Notes under the pieces: generated by a model
Database searches by the model: none
What the model saw: the letters and a program-made list of their open reading frames with translations, nothing else
Told to the model about the DNA's origin: nothing
Assembly: GCA_016215325.1 (NCBI GenBank)
Contig: JACRJV010000023.1
Span: 1 to 44,684, forward strand
Direction: 5' to 3'
Origin: Candidatus Uhrbacteria bacterium
GTDB lineage: Bacteria; Patescibacteriota; Patescibacteriia; JACRJV01
Length of the DNA stretch: 44,684 nucleotides
Translations under genes and position numbers: made by a program
Shown: positions 7,684-15,774 of the stretch, one piece after another
Position numbering within the stretch: the stretch's first letter is position 1
How the letters are laid out: each line of letters opens with the position of its first letter

Positions 7684-8349
7684 TTACCGCCGCATCGCAA
7701 GCCGAGCAAGTGTGCGTACCCCATGGAAAAAATTCTGGCCTTTGGAGAGTGAATAGGCGGTATATTGGATCCGGACCGGGACTTCCTGCCAACGGATATT
7801 TCGCCGCTGAATTTCAAGGAAGAATTCGCTCGATACTTCCATCCGCGAACACCGTAAGCCAATAGAATCCATCGCGTGGGCATTAAACCCCCGAATACCC
7901 GATTGGCTATCGCTGGTTTGAATTCCAAACAGCGCCCAAGTAAGGATATTGCCAATGCGATTGTACAAACGCCGGCGCTTGGGTATCGCGTTGCCCCCTT
8001 CTAAAAAACGAGAGCCAATCACCAGATCGCATCGACCTTCTTCCAGCGGAGCGCAGATGCGCGCTATATCCTCTGCAAACATTTGCCCATCGGCATCAAG
8101 GGTTACGACAAAGTCGGCGCCCCTTCGGCGGGCGACATGGAGGCCAGTTGAAAGGGCGGCGCCCAGCCCGCAATTAAGGCGGTGGTCAATCACGACCACG
8201 CCTTCGGCTCGAGCGATTGCGCTTGTGGCGTCCAGTGACCCGTCATTGATCACAATGATTTCCTGAACCATTGGGCGCACGCTACGGATGACCTCTTGGA
8301 TTGTGGCCTGTTCGTTGAATGCCGGAATCACGGCAACTACCTTGGACAT
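7684..8349 (-). CDS. Dolichyl-phosphate-mannose-synthase-like GT2
   Basis: A 221-residue soluble GT-A transferase. Motifs: VVAVIPAFNE at the N-terminus, VINDGSLDAT, NCGLGAAL and the DADGQ metal-binding motif near residue 97, then IGSRFLEGG and SGIRGF. This is the polyprenyl-phosphate-sugar synthase branch of family 2, transferring a sugar from a nucleotide donor to a polyprenyl phosphate. No C-terminal membrane helices are present; the DUF2304 protein downstream may supply anchoring. The gene begins two bases after the stop of the epimerase-like gene, so the two are co-transcribed. Confidence 0.9.
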   Translation of the reverse strand: MSKVVAVIPAFNEQATIQEVIRSVRPMVQEIIVINDGSLDATSAIARAEGVVVIDHRLNCGLGAALSTGLHVARRRGADFVVTLDADGQMFAEDIARICAPLEEGRCDLVIGSRFLEGGNAIPKRRRLYNRIGNILTWALFGIQTSDSQSGIRGFNAHAMDSIGLRCSRMEVSSEFFLEIQRRNIRWQEVPVRIQYTAYSLSKGQNFFHGVRTLARLAMRR

Positions 8350-8351
8350 AC

Positions 8352-9347
8352 TTACCGCAATACCGCCTTCTCCGCCAACGTATACTCAATCGAATTTTTT
8401 AGCCCTTCTTCCAACGTGGTCAACGGAATCCACCCGAGCTGCTCCTTTGCTCTTGAAATATTCGGCAGCGGTAGCGGGGTCATGAATAAAAGCGGTTCTT
8501 GGAATTCGATACCCGATGAGGATTGCGTGAGCGCAATCACTTGTTGCGCCACATCCTTGAGTCGGTACGATTGTTCACCACCAAAATTCATGGGTTCTGT
8601 CCCAAGCGGCGCGGCCATAAGCTTGAGCAGCCCATCAATTAGATCTTCGACATAGAGCAGCGATGTCTCAAATGTTTCGTTCCCATAAATTACCAAGGGG
8701 TTTCGGTCCAATGCGGCAAGAATAAAGTCGGGAATCATATGACCTTGGTTAATAGGAACGCGCGGACCGTACGTCCGAAATATCCGCGCGATTTTCGCGT
8801 CGAGACGATGAACTTGTTGATAGGTCGCCATGCAGGTCTCGGCAAACCGCTTGCCTTCGTCATAACAAGCGCGCATGCCCAGCATATCAACGGTCCCTTG
8901 GTCCTGTTCATCAACCCGATCCGCCGCATGCGGTAAATGGCCATACACGACCGACGAAGACGCATGGAGCATTTTTGAACTATATTTGCGGGCAAGTTCC
9001 AATATATTGAGCATGCCGGCAGAGTTTGCCCACAATGTTTGATACCGCAAATGCAAAAAATCTTTTGGTGATGTTGGGCACGCCAAATGATAGATCTCCT
9101 GGATCCCCTGACCACCCAACGAAAATTTATGGAGCTCTGGAATTTGCTCCAACGCCAAGGGTTGGGTAACATCCAGTTTTAAAAACTCAAAATGCGGATG
9201 CGCAAATAAATGGTTGATGTTGCGCTCTTCGGAGCCCTCAAGATTATCGATGCAAATGACGCGGTGGCCTTCTTTGATTAAGCGGTGGCAAAGATGAGAA
9301 CCAATAAAACCCGCCCCGCCGGTGACGACAATATTTTTGATATCCAT
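8352..9347 (-). CDS. UDP-glucuronate decarboxylase-like SDR epimerase
   Basis: A 331-residue extended short-chain dehydrogenase/reductase. It has the TGGAGFIGSHL NAD-binding motif at residues 9-19, the DNLEG loop, ACPTSPKDF (close to the ASP-containing motif of UDP-xylose synthases), and the catalytic YDEGK pair (YxxxK). The C-terminal half has IARIFRTYGPR and PLPNISRAKEQLGW. UDP-glucuronate decarboxylase (giving UDP-xylose) is the best guess, but dTDP-glucose dehydratase or epimerase relatives cannot be excluded. It supplies activated sugar for the two downstream transferases. The start is ATG 9347 (MDIKNIVVTGG), 35 bases after the subtilase gene. Confidence 0.85.
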   Translation of the reverse strand: MDIKNIVVTGGAGFIGSHLCHRLIKEGHRVICIDNLEGSEERNINHLFAHPHFEFLKLDVTQPLALEQIPELHKFSLGGQGIQEIYHLACPTSPKDFLHLRYQTLWANSAGMLNILELARKYSSKMLHASSSVVYGHLPHAADRVDEQDQGTVDMLGMRACYDEGKRFAETCMATYQQVHRLDAKIARIFRTYGPRVPINQGHMIPDFILAALDRNPLVIYGNETFETSLLYVEDLIDGLLKLMAAPLGTEPMNFGGEQSYRLKDVAQQVIALTQSSSGIEFQEPLLFMTPLPLPNISRAKEQLGWIPLTTLEEGLKNSIEYTLAEKAVLR

Positions 9348-9382
9348 ATACCACAATATTGAATACAATCGTTCTTACTGTA

Positions 9383-11440
9383 TCACACCCCGAACGGGAG
9401 GGCAAAGGCAAAGCTCCAAAGCGCGCGATCGCCTGCCTTGCCGATAAACCAGTCTTGTTGGAACTCACCTGTTTTTGAAAATACGCGAATATGTCCGGGG
9501 CCGCTGCGCGGGACAGTGACGACGGCGTGCTCTTGACCTAAAACTCCGGTTGCCAATACATCAATAGCAAACTGGGGCGTATACGCATGATAGACGTCTT
9601 TGTTTATACGCATCGCAGAGGACCGACTCAATCCCTCGATGGTCCACGGTGCATTCTCTGCGCTCTCCCAAACACTCATGAGACGCTGTGGTATGCTGCC
9701 CACGGTTTGATCGGCGAACTCGGGTGTCGTGATATTCCCATCGGTGGTCACAGTGCGGTCCGCACGGGTGGCGCTGCGGATGCGGAGCGCTTGTCGCCCA
9801 TCCGCCATAATGTGCGGACCCACTATCCAATTATCGCGAATTGATTTGTTAAAGAAAAATTGGTTAGCAAGCAGTCGGCCATCGGGGGAATACACTTGAA
9901 GCGCCGGGCCCGCATTCTGTTGGGGGACGACAGCGATGCGCTCATTGCCCGCCGTGCCAATCGGGACAACAGCCACCCCCCCTCGGAACCCTTTCCCAAA
10001 AGGGGTTAATCGTCGAACCACTCCCCCACGGCTGTCAAGAATCAAAACACTCGACTCGGTTCCCGGGGGAGACCCAAGCACCCATTCGCCCGAGCTCAAA
10101 TGGGCGACACTGGGCATGTGTTCCCAGGGGCTTGAAAGCGCAATGGAATTGTTCAAGCCTCCATCAAGCGTGTAGGAATACACCGTGATGGTCTTCCCTG
10201 CCAAACGAGCGATTTGGATCGTTTCGGTGCGTTGGGCAGGCAGGGCCTGGGTAATGGGCGTGGGTTGTGGAGGCGGTATGGTTGCTTCAGATTTGAGCTG
10301 CTGGGTTGCACGAAAAACGTTCAGCCGGCCAGCGCCGAGTGTACCGACAAATGCTGGATTCTGCACGTCAATAGAGTCCGCCGTCGATACCAACACTTGT
10401 CCAATCCGGCGCATTGTTGTAGTGGGAAACAGCGACTTGAGCAGAGCCGCCGCGCCGCTCACCAGTGCCGTCGACATGGATGTGCCTTCAACGGGAGAGC
10501 CATAGGGGCGGACCGATCCAAACGCAGGATCTGTGGATCGCGTAACGACTAAATCCTCTCCGGGGGCAGAAAGATCGATGCATCGTTTTCCAAAACTTGC
10601 GAAATCAGACTTTTTGTCATTTCGATCCGTGGCGGTTACCCCGATAATAGCGTCGTTCGTTCCGTCATTGCAAACAGGATATAAGGGAGTGGAATCAAGA
10701 TTGTAGACCTCTGTCACCCCGCTCTCTCGCTTAATCTGATTCCCTGCGGACGCAATAATAAGGACGTCGTTTTCCGCGGCCCTTTGGATGACACGCTCTA
10801 AACTCGGGGCGCTTGTGTCGCCCACAAAACTAAAATTGATGACGTTGGCGCCGTTATCGATTGCGTAATTCATAGCAGCGACAACTTGTTTCGCCTCGCC
10901 TGTGCCATCCGATTGGATCACTCGAATCGGCATGATGCTTGCAGACCACGACACTCCGGTAATCCCTTCTTGATTATTCCCTGCTGCTGCGGCAAGACCG
11001 GCAAGAATCGTCCCATGATGGACGCCCAGCGGCGAACGATCAAGATCTCCGGCCTGGTCGAGCCGTGGACGCGGGTCATTAGTACCATTGACAAAATTCC
11101 AACCATGAATGTCATCGACGAAACCATTACGGTCGTCGTCAATACCGTTGCCGGGGATTTCACCAGGATTTGTCCAAATATTGGATTGCAGGTCCGGATG
11201 GTAAATATCAACACCGCTATCGATAATGGCAATGATCACGTCCGCAGACCCTTGGCCAAGACTGCCGCGCAGTTGCCTACCCATATCCCACGCTTGAGGC
11301 GCTTGGATTGCGTTTAAATACCACTGCTGTGAAAATCCTGGATCGTTGGGGACAATTTGCTCTGCCGCAAACACGGGCCGGGCAAGGGCCGGTACGATCG
11401 CGAGCGCGACGATAGGACCAATATATCGAATTAGGCCCAT
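9383..11440 (-). CDS. Secreted subtilisin-like serine protease (S8)
   Basis: A 685-residue exported protease. The signal peptide runs to about residue 25 (IVALAIVPALARPVFAA). The catalytic triad is D74 (IIDSGVD), H142 (HHGT) and Ser in GTSMSTALVSG (about residue 345), with the oxyanion Asn in ASAGN (N234). An insertion between D and H carries DDDRNG and DDIHGWNF, as in the subgroup with extra calcium-type loops. After a proline-rich linker (IPPPQPTPITQ) the last roughly 290 residues contain repeated beta-rich segments that resemble a propeller or lectin-like domain, which I cannot name. No sorting motif or C-terminal anchor is seen. It sits between glycolytic and surface-sugar genes; a role at the cell surface is inferred. 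Confidence 0.92.
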   Translation of the reverse strand: MGLIRYIGPIVALAIVPALARPVFAAEQIVPNDPGFSQQWYLNAIQAPQAWDMGRQLRGSLGQGSADVIIAIIDSGVDIYHPDLQSNIWTNPGEIPGNGIDDDRNGFVDDIHGWNFVNGTNDPRPRLDQAGDLDRSPLGVHHGTILAGLAAAAGNNQEGITGVSWSASIMPIRVIQSDGTGEAKQVVAAMNYAIDNGANVINFSFVGDTSAPSLERVIQRAAENDVLIIASAGNQIKRESGVTEVYNLDSTPLYPVCNDGTNDAIIGVTATDRNDKKSDFASFGKRCIDLSAPGEDLVVTRSTDPAFGSVRPYGSPVEGTSMSTALVSGAAALLKSLFPTTTMRRIGQVLVSTADSIDVQNPAFVGTLGAGRLNVFRATQQLKSEATIPPPQPTPITQALPAQRTETIQIARLAGKTITVYSYTLDGGLNNSIALSSPWEHMPSVAHLSSGEWVLGSPPGTESSVLILDSRGGVVRRLTPFGKGFRGGVAVVPIGTAGNERIAVVPQQNAGPALQVYSPDGRLLANQFFFNKSIRDNWIVGPHIMADGRQALRIRSATRADRTVTTDGNITTPEFADQTVGSIPQRLMSVWESAENAPWTIEGLSRSSAMRINKDVYHAYTPQFAIDVLATGVLGQEHAVVTVPRSGPGHIRVFSKTGEFQQDWFIGKAGDRALWSFAFALPFGV

Positions 11441-11445
11441 ATGGC

Positions 11446-13029
11446 TTATACCATGTACGATAACAAGCTTTTCCCCGTCATCTCCGGCGGTTTTGGCAGC
11501 CCCATGAGTTCCAAAATAGTCGGCGCCACATCAGCAAGAATTCCGATCGGTGTGGGGTTATCCAGGAGCATCGTTATTTCTTCTGATGATTTTTGTCGAC
11601 GTCGCTGCTGATCCACGATACATAATGGGACGGGGTTGGCTGTATGTTCTTTCGAGGGCTGGCCGCTCGAGGGGTCTTTTTTTTGCTCCGCATTGCCATG
11701 ATCCGCCGTAATGACAAGGACCCCATCGATCTGCTCCACCGCCGAAACGATCTTGGCAAGACATTGGTCAACCACCTCTACCCCTTTTACCGTTGCATTA
11801 AAGTCGCCCGTATGACCGACCATATCCGCATTGGCAAAATTTGTAACAATCAAGGCATATTTCCGGGACACAATCTCGGCAACCAGCCGCTCGGTGATCT
11901 CCCGCGCGCTCATTTCTGGGACAGTCGCATAACTCTCCACCTTCTTTGAAGGGACTAACACGCGTGTTTCATTTGCGTATTCTTTTTCTCCTCCCCCGTT
12001 AAAAAAATAAGTGACGTGCGCGTACTTTTCGGTCTCCGCAATGCGCAATTGTGCAAGCCCCTGATCCGCAATCACTTTGCCCAACGGTTCCGTCACGGGC
12101 TGCGGAGGGAATGCCACGCATACGGGCAAATCTTTTTCGTATTCGATCATGGTCACCATGAGGAGGTCTGTATAAATTTTTGCGCGGGTAAAACCCGAAA
12201 AGCCTTTGACAACAAATGCTTGCGTAAGTTGCCGAGCGCGATCTTCGCGATAATTAAAAAAAATGAGAGCGTCGCCATCGTTGATCGTTGCAACAGGCGT
12301 ACGGCCATCGACGATCACGGTCGGGACAATTTCCTCATCAAATATTTGTTTTGTATAAGATTGTTGGACGGCATCTTCCGCCGTCGTCGCTGTCGATCCC
12401 TTCGCTTCGGTCATCGCCTCATACGCTTTTTGGACGCGATCCCAATTGGTGTTGCGATCCATAGAATAATAACGCCCTGCGACAGTCGCGATCTTGCCCC
12501 GTCCGTACTGTTTGATCGCTGCGCGAATCTGCGCTACGAACTCCAGCGCTTTTTGCGGCGCCGTGTCCCTGCCATCGGTGATCATATGGATGGCAACTCG
12601 ATCAACTCCTTGCTGCTGGCAAAGTGCAAGCAAATGTTCGAGATGTTCAATATGCGCGTGGACTCCGCCCGAACTGCATAGTCCCAGCAAGTGAAGCGTC
12701 CCGCCATTGGCTTGAACACGCTTACAGGCTTTAATGAACTCGAGGTTGTTGAAAAAACTTTTATCTTCGATAGCAAGCTGAATGCGGGGAAGATTCTGGT
12801 ACACGACCATGCCCGCGCCAATCCCAAGATGCCCGACTTCCGAGTTGCCGGGTTCGCCCCACATGACACCGACCGCGATCCCAGACGCCTCGAGCGGCCC
12901 TACGGGGAACTCACTCCACAGGCGGTTGATCGTTGGGGTGTTCGCCGATCGGATGGCATTACCGTCCGTTTGCGAACTCATACCAAAGCCATCGAGGATT
13001 GTGAGGACAATGGTGCGGGGGTTGGCCAT
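11446..13029 (-). CDS. gpmI: 2,3-BPG-independent phosphoglycerate mutase
   Basis: Interconverts 3- and 2-phosphoglycerate in lower glycolysis using two manganese ions and a phosphoserine. At 527 residues it matches the family. D13 in LTILDGFG binds metal and S63 in GNSEVGH is the phosphorylated serine. The phosphotransferase domain has RYYSMDRN. The C-terminal metal-binding motifs include NFANADMVGHTGD and ITADHGNAE. It starts with ATG 13029, nine bases after the inositol-phosphatase-like gene, and ends five bases before the protease gene. The short gaps suggest one transcript. Confidence 0.96.
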   Translation of the reverse strand: MANPRTIVLTILDGFGMSSQTDGNAIRSANTPTINRLWSEFPVGPLEASGIAVGVMWGEPGNSEVGHLGIGAGMVVYQNLPRIQLAIEDKSFFNNLEFIKACKRVQANGGTLHLLGLCSSGGVHAHIEHLEHLLALCQQQGVDRVAIHMITDGRDTAPQKALEFVAQIRAAIKQYGRGKIATVAGRYYSMDRNTNWDRVQKAYEAMTEAKGSTATTAEDAVQQSYTKQIFDEEIVPTVIVDGRTPVATINDGDALIFFNYREDRARQLTQAFVVKGFSGFTRAKIYTDLLMVTMIEYEKDLPVCVAFPPQPVTEPLGKVIADQGLAQLRIAETEKYAHVTYFFNGGGEKEYANETRVLVPSKKVESYATVPEMSAREITERLVAEIVSRKYALIVTNFANADMVGHTGDFNATVKGVEVVDQCLAKIVSAVEQIDGVLVITADHGNAEQKKDPSSGQPSKEHTANPVPLCIVDQQRRRQKSSEEITMLLDNPTPIGILADVAPTILELMGLPKPPEMTGKSLLSYMV

Positions 13030-13038
13030 AGGGTAGAA

Positions 13039-13818
13039 TTATTTCCTGCCGACCATTTTTTTAATGCTGGAGTAGAGTTGAGGATGCGAAATAATCGCGC
13101 CATGAATCGGCTGGTCGTATCGCTGTGGGGCACCACTCAAATTGGTGACAATGCCGCCAGCTTCCCGCACGATGACATCAACAGCGGCAATGTCCCATGG
13201 ATTCTTATACGGGTATACCGTTGCGCCAAAATTCCCGAGCGCCACCATCATCGCATCGTAGGTAATACACGCTAACTGAACAACGAGATATTTCTGAGCA
13301 ATCGTCGGGTAGACAATCGGCGCACGATCCCATCGGAAAAACCCTTCCAGTGCAACCAGGGGCCGACTCGAAACGATGCGGGGAAGTTGCATGCGCTTCT
13401 TGTTGCATGTTGCCCCAACACCATGGATACCAATAAACTCTCGTCGAGCAATCGGATCGATAATGACCCCAATCAGCGGCTTTCCATCTCGGACAAATGC
13501 CAAGGAAAAACAAAATGTTGGGACGCCGTGCGAAAAGGGGATGGTCCCATCAATCGGATCAATCACCCAAGCATCTCCACTGGTCCCCTTCCGGGCAGGA
13601 CTTTCTTCGCTAATGATCGTATCGTTGGGGAATTGTTTTTGAATTGCCCGTATAACACGGCGATCAACTGCTTTATCCACTGCCGTCACCGGGGACTTGT
13701 CCTCTTTCCACTCTTTTGTGATCCCCAATGTAAAATGATTGCGGATATACGTTGCACAATTACGCGCGAGCTCGATGGCAAACGACCGTTGAAGAGATAG
13801 GGAATCCATAGATATCAT
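13039..13818 (-). CDS. Inositol monophosphatase-family phosphatase
   Basis: A Mg2+-dependent phosphatase of the IMPase/FBPase/CysQ superfamily, 259 residues. Metal ligands: E71 (SEESP), D87 and D90 in WVIDPIDGT, plus the C-terminal WDIAA with a catalytic Asp and the following REAGG. The segment after DPIDGT (IPFSHG) recalls histidinol-phosphatase-like members, so the substrate may be inositol phosphate, histidinol phosphate or another small phosphate ester. The start could be ATG 13818 or ATG 13809. The extended -10 box upstream ends 7 bases before ATG 13818, which favours that start and a leaderless message. Confidence 0.9.
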   Translation of the reverse strand: MISMDSLSLQRSFAIELARNCATYIRNHFTLGITKEWKEDKSPVTAVDKAVDRRVIRAIQKQFPNDTIISEESPARKGTSGDAWVIDPIDGTIPFSHGVPTFCFSLAFVRDGKPLIGVIIDPIARREFIGIHGVGATCNKKRMQLPRIVSSRPLVALEGFFRWDRAPIVYPTIAQKYLVVQLACITYDAMMVALGNFGATVYPYKNPWDIAAVDVIVREAGGIVTNLSGAPQRYDQPIHGAIISHPQLYSSIKKMVGRK

Positions 13819-13825
13819 GCGCTGT

Positions 13826-13834
13826 ATTATATCA
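13826..13834 (-). promoter_or_regulatory. Extended -10 promoter inside the Sua5 stop codon
   Basis: On the minus strand, TGA-TATAAT, a perfect extended -10. The TATAAT contains the TAA stop of the upstream Sua5-like gene. Seven bases separate the box from ATG 13818, so the predicted transcript starts at or next to the start codon. I see no good -35. Confidence 0.55.
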
Positions 13835-14423
13835 CAATCCGCACCGATCCGTTACGGATGATCTTGGGATGCTTGCGGACATCGACCACGGTGGATGGCT
13901 GCCGGCGCGGGAGGCTCCCCGCGTTTATAAGGAGGTCTGGCAGTGCGGTCGAGCGTTGCCTCTTCACTTGGCTCAAAAAGCTAGGAATAGAATAACAAGG
14001 ACTCTCTCCGGAGATGTTTGCAGATGTTGTGATAATCGGTTTGTGGTATGCCTTTGCAATTTGCAATGCTAGATCATGGTTTGGCATACGCACTCCAACC
14101 GTACCACGACCAATTTTCTGTTTAAGAACAATGGTGAGCGCTCCGGGCCACCATTGTGAAGCAAGTGATTGCGCGCGCGCGTTCCATTGACAGCATCGTC
14201 TTGCCATGGAGATGCCGCTGACCATCACGGACATTTGTTTGTCTGCTGGACGGTGTTTAATTGCAAATACGTTCTTTACCGCGTCTGGGTTGGTGGCGTC
14301 GCACCCAATACCATATGTCGTATCGGTCGGGTACACAATGCTGCCGCCGTTATGGAGAATCTGGGTCACTGCACGCAGTTGCCGTTGGGTAAGACGCCCG
14401 GGAGCGACCCTAAGAATTTCCAT
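13827..14423 (-). CDS. Sua5/YciO/YrdC-family threonylcarbamoyl-AMP synthase
   Basis: Makes threonylcarbamoyl-AMP from threonine, bicarbonate and ATP, the first step of tRNA t6A modification. At 198 residues it is the short TsaC-type form with only the YrdC domain. Conserved features: GGSIVYPTDTTYGIGCDA near residue 29, IKHRPADKQMSVMV, WWPGALTIVLKQK, VGVRMPNHDLA and TTSANISGE. The start is ATG 14423 (MEILRVAPGRL), overlapping the Mur ligase gene by 14 bases. The gene fits a minimal-genome lifestyle in which t6A is retained. Confidence 0.93.
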   Translation of the reverse strand: MEILRVAPGRLTQRQLRAVTQILHNGGSIVYPTDTTYGIGCDATNPDAVKNVFAIKHRPADKQMSVMVSGISMARRCCQWNARAQSLASQWWPGALTIVLKQKIGRGTVGVRMPNHDLALQIAKAYHKPIITTSANISGESPCYSIPSFLSQVKRQRSTALPDLLINAGSLPRRQPSTVVDVRKHPKIIRNGSVRIVI

Positions 14424-15774
14424 ACTTCTGTTTAATTGCCTCACGCAGCTGGAGACGGTCATCCCAGGGGATCTTCTTTCCGCCCGCAACACAAATGGTT
14501 TGCTCGCAGGCCTTGCCCGTGAGTAAAAGCAGGTCCCCGGGAGCCGCTAGTGCTACCGCGCGGGTAATCGCTTGACCGCGATCAACAATCGTTTCTAACT
14601 GCTTCATCCGCGTAGCGATGGCACTGCGCGCGCCTTGGGCAACTTGATCGATGATCGAATGTGGATCTTCGTCGTACGGATCTTCGTTGGTAACAATCAC
14701 GATATCCGCATTGCTCGCCGCAATCTGGCCCATTATGGGACGGCGCGCTTTGTCCCGGCCGCCGCCCGCAGACCCCAATACATGGATAATTCTCCCGCTG
14801 TGATGGCGAGTGACATATTGATACAGGGCATTGAGCGATGCCGGCTCTGGGGAGTACTCGACCATCGCCAAAAACGGTTGACCCTCAACAATCCATTCCA
14901 TCCGTCCCGGCACACCCTGGGCGCGGGAAAGCGCCTCGGCCACCGTCGCGAGAGGGATATTGAACGATCGCGTTGCCGCAATCGCTGCCATGGCATTGTA
15001 CACATTGACGACGGATGGGAGCGCAAGCGTCATCGGGCAGCCATCAACACTTATGGATGTCCCCTCAAGACGCTGTTGTTGGATAACGCCCACCAACCGT
15101 TCGACTCCGACGGGAACCGGCGCGTGCCCGGCATCACTGCCCGCGACAACGCTGTAACCAATCCAGCGGTTTGCGGGCAATCGAAGGAACTCGCGTCCGA
15201 CATCATCATCGGCGTTAGAAACGATCACCGTGGGGACGTCTACGGATTGAATGGTTTTGGGCTCACGTGCTGCAAGCGTTTCAAACAGCATCCGTTTTGC
15301 TGCGATGTAATTACTCATCCCCCCATGGCGTTCGAGATGTTCTGGGGTGAGATTGGTGAATACCGCCGTATCAAACACAATGCCTTGATGCCGGAATAGT
15401 GCAAGGCCTTCTGAGGAGACTTCCACAATAGCAACGGTGCATTTGGCTTGTTTCATTCGCCGCAATAGCCGCTGGAGGGCAAACGGACCCAACATGGTCA
15501 TCTTTGTATCATTAAGCCACTGCGTGTCACCAATGCGGATGGTTGCGGTGGATGTCCATCCAATCCGGTACCCAGAGTGCATGAGAATCTGCCCGATCAG
15601 GCTTACGGTCGTCGATTTGCCATTGGTGCCGGTAACGCCAATTACCATCATCGATCGAGACGCATTGCCGTACCACCACGAGGCCACCGCAGCGAGCAAT
15701 CGATGGTATCCGGTGAGCATGATCACGGGCAGCACTGCTCTGATTGCTGTCTTTATCGTATACACATCAATCAT
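14410..15774 (-). CDS. MurE-like Mur ligase lacking the UDP-binding domain
   Basis: An ATP-dependent amide ligase of the Mur family, 454 residues. The central domain has VTGTNGKSTT (P-loop) near residue 47, NLTPEHLERHGG and a carbamylated-lysine region YIAAKRMLFE. The C-terminal domain has VEYSPEPASLNAL, LGSAGGGRDKARRP and TNEDPYDEDP, patterns shared with MurE. The about 90-residue N-terminal UDP-sugar-binding domain is absent and replaced by a 40-residue hydrophobic lead (RAVLPVIMLTGYHRLLAAVASWW). The family TGKGHE is altered to TGKACEQ. Such short MurE-like proteins occur in Patescibacteria; whether they act on UDP-MurNAc peptides is untested as far as I know. It overlaps murD by 4 bases. 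Confidence 0.82.
   Translation of the reverse strand: MIDVYTIKTAIRAVLPVIMLTGYHRLLAAVASWWYGNASRSMMVIGVTGTNGKSTTVSLIGQILMHSGYRIGWTSTATIRIGDTQWLNDTKMTMLGPFALQRLLRRMKQAKCTVAIVEVSSEGLALFRHQGIVFDTAVFTNLTPEHLERHGGMSNYIAAKRMLFETLAAREPKTIQSVDVPTVIVSNADDDVGREFLRLPANRWIGYSVVAGSDAGHAPVPVGVERLVGVIQQQRLEGTSISVDGCPMTLALPSVVNVYNAMAAIAATRSFNIPLATVAEALSRAQGVPGRMEWIVEGQPFLAMVEYSPEPASLNALYQYVTRHHSGRIIHVLGSAGGGRDKARRPIMGQIAASNADIVIVTNEDPYDEDPHSIIDQVAQGARSAIATRMKQLETIVDRGQAITRAVALAAPGDLLLLTGKACEQTICVAGGKKIPWDDRLQLREAIKQKYGNS

Noticed and set aside
12016-12681. 221-residue open frame opposite gpmI
   Set aside because: Rich in Arg, His and Cys, as expected of an antisense shadow; the gpmI motifs on the other strand are decisive.
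14635-15399. 254-residue open frame on the plus strand opposite the MurE-like gene
   Set aside because: It is an antisense shadow of a strongly conserved gene, with no start signals or recognisable domain.
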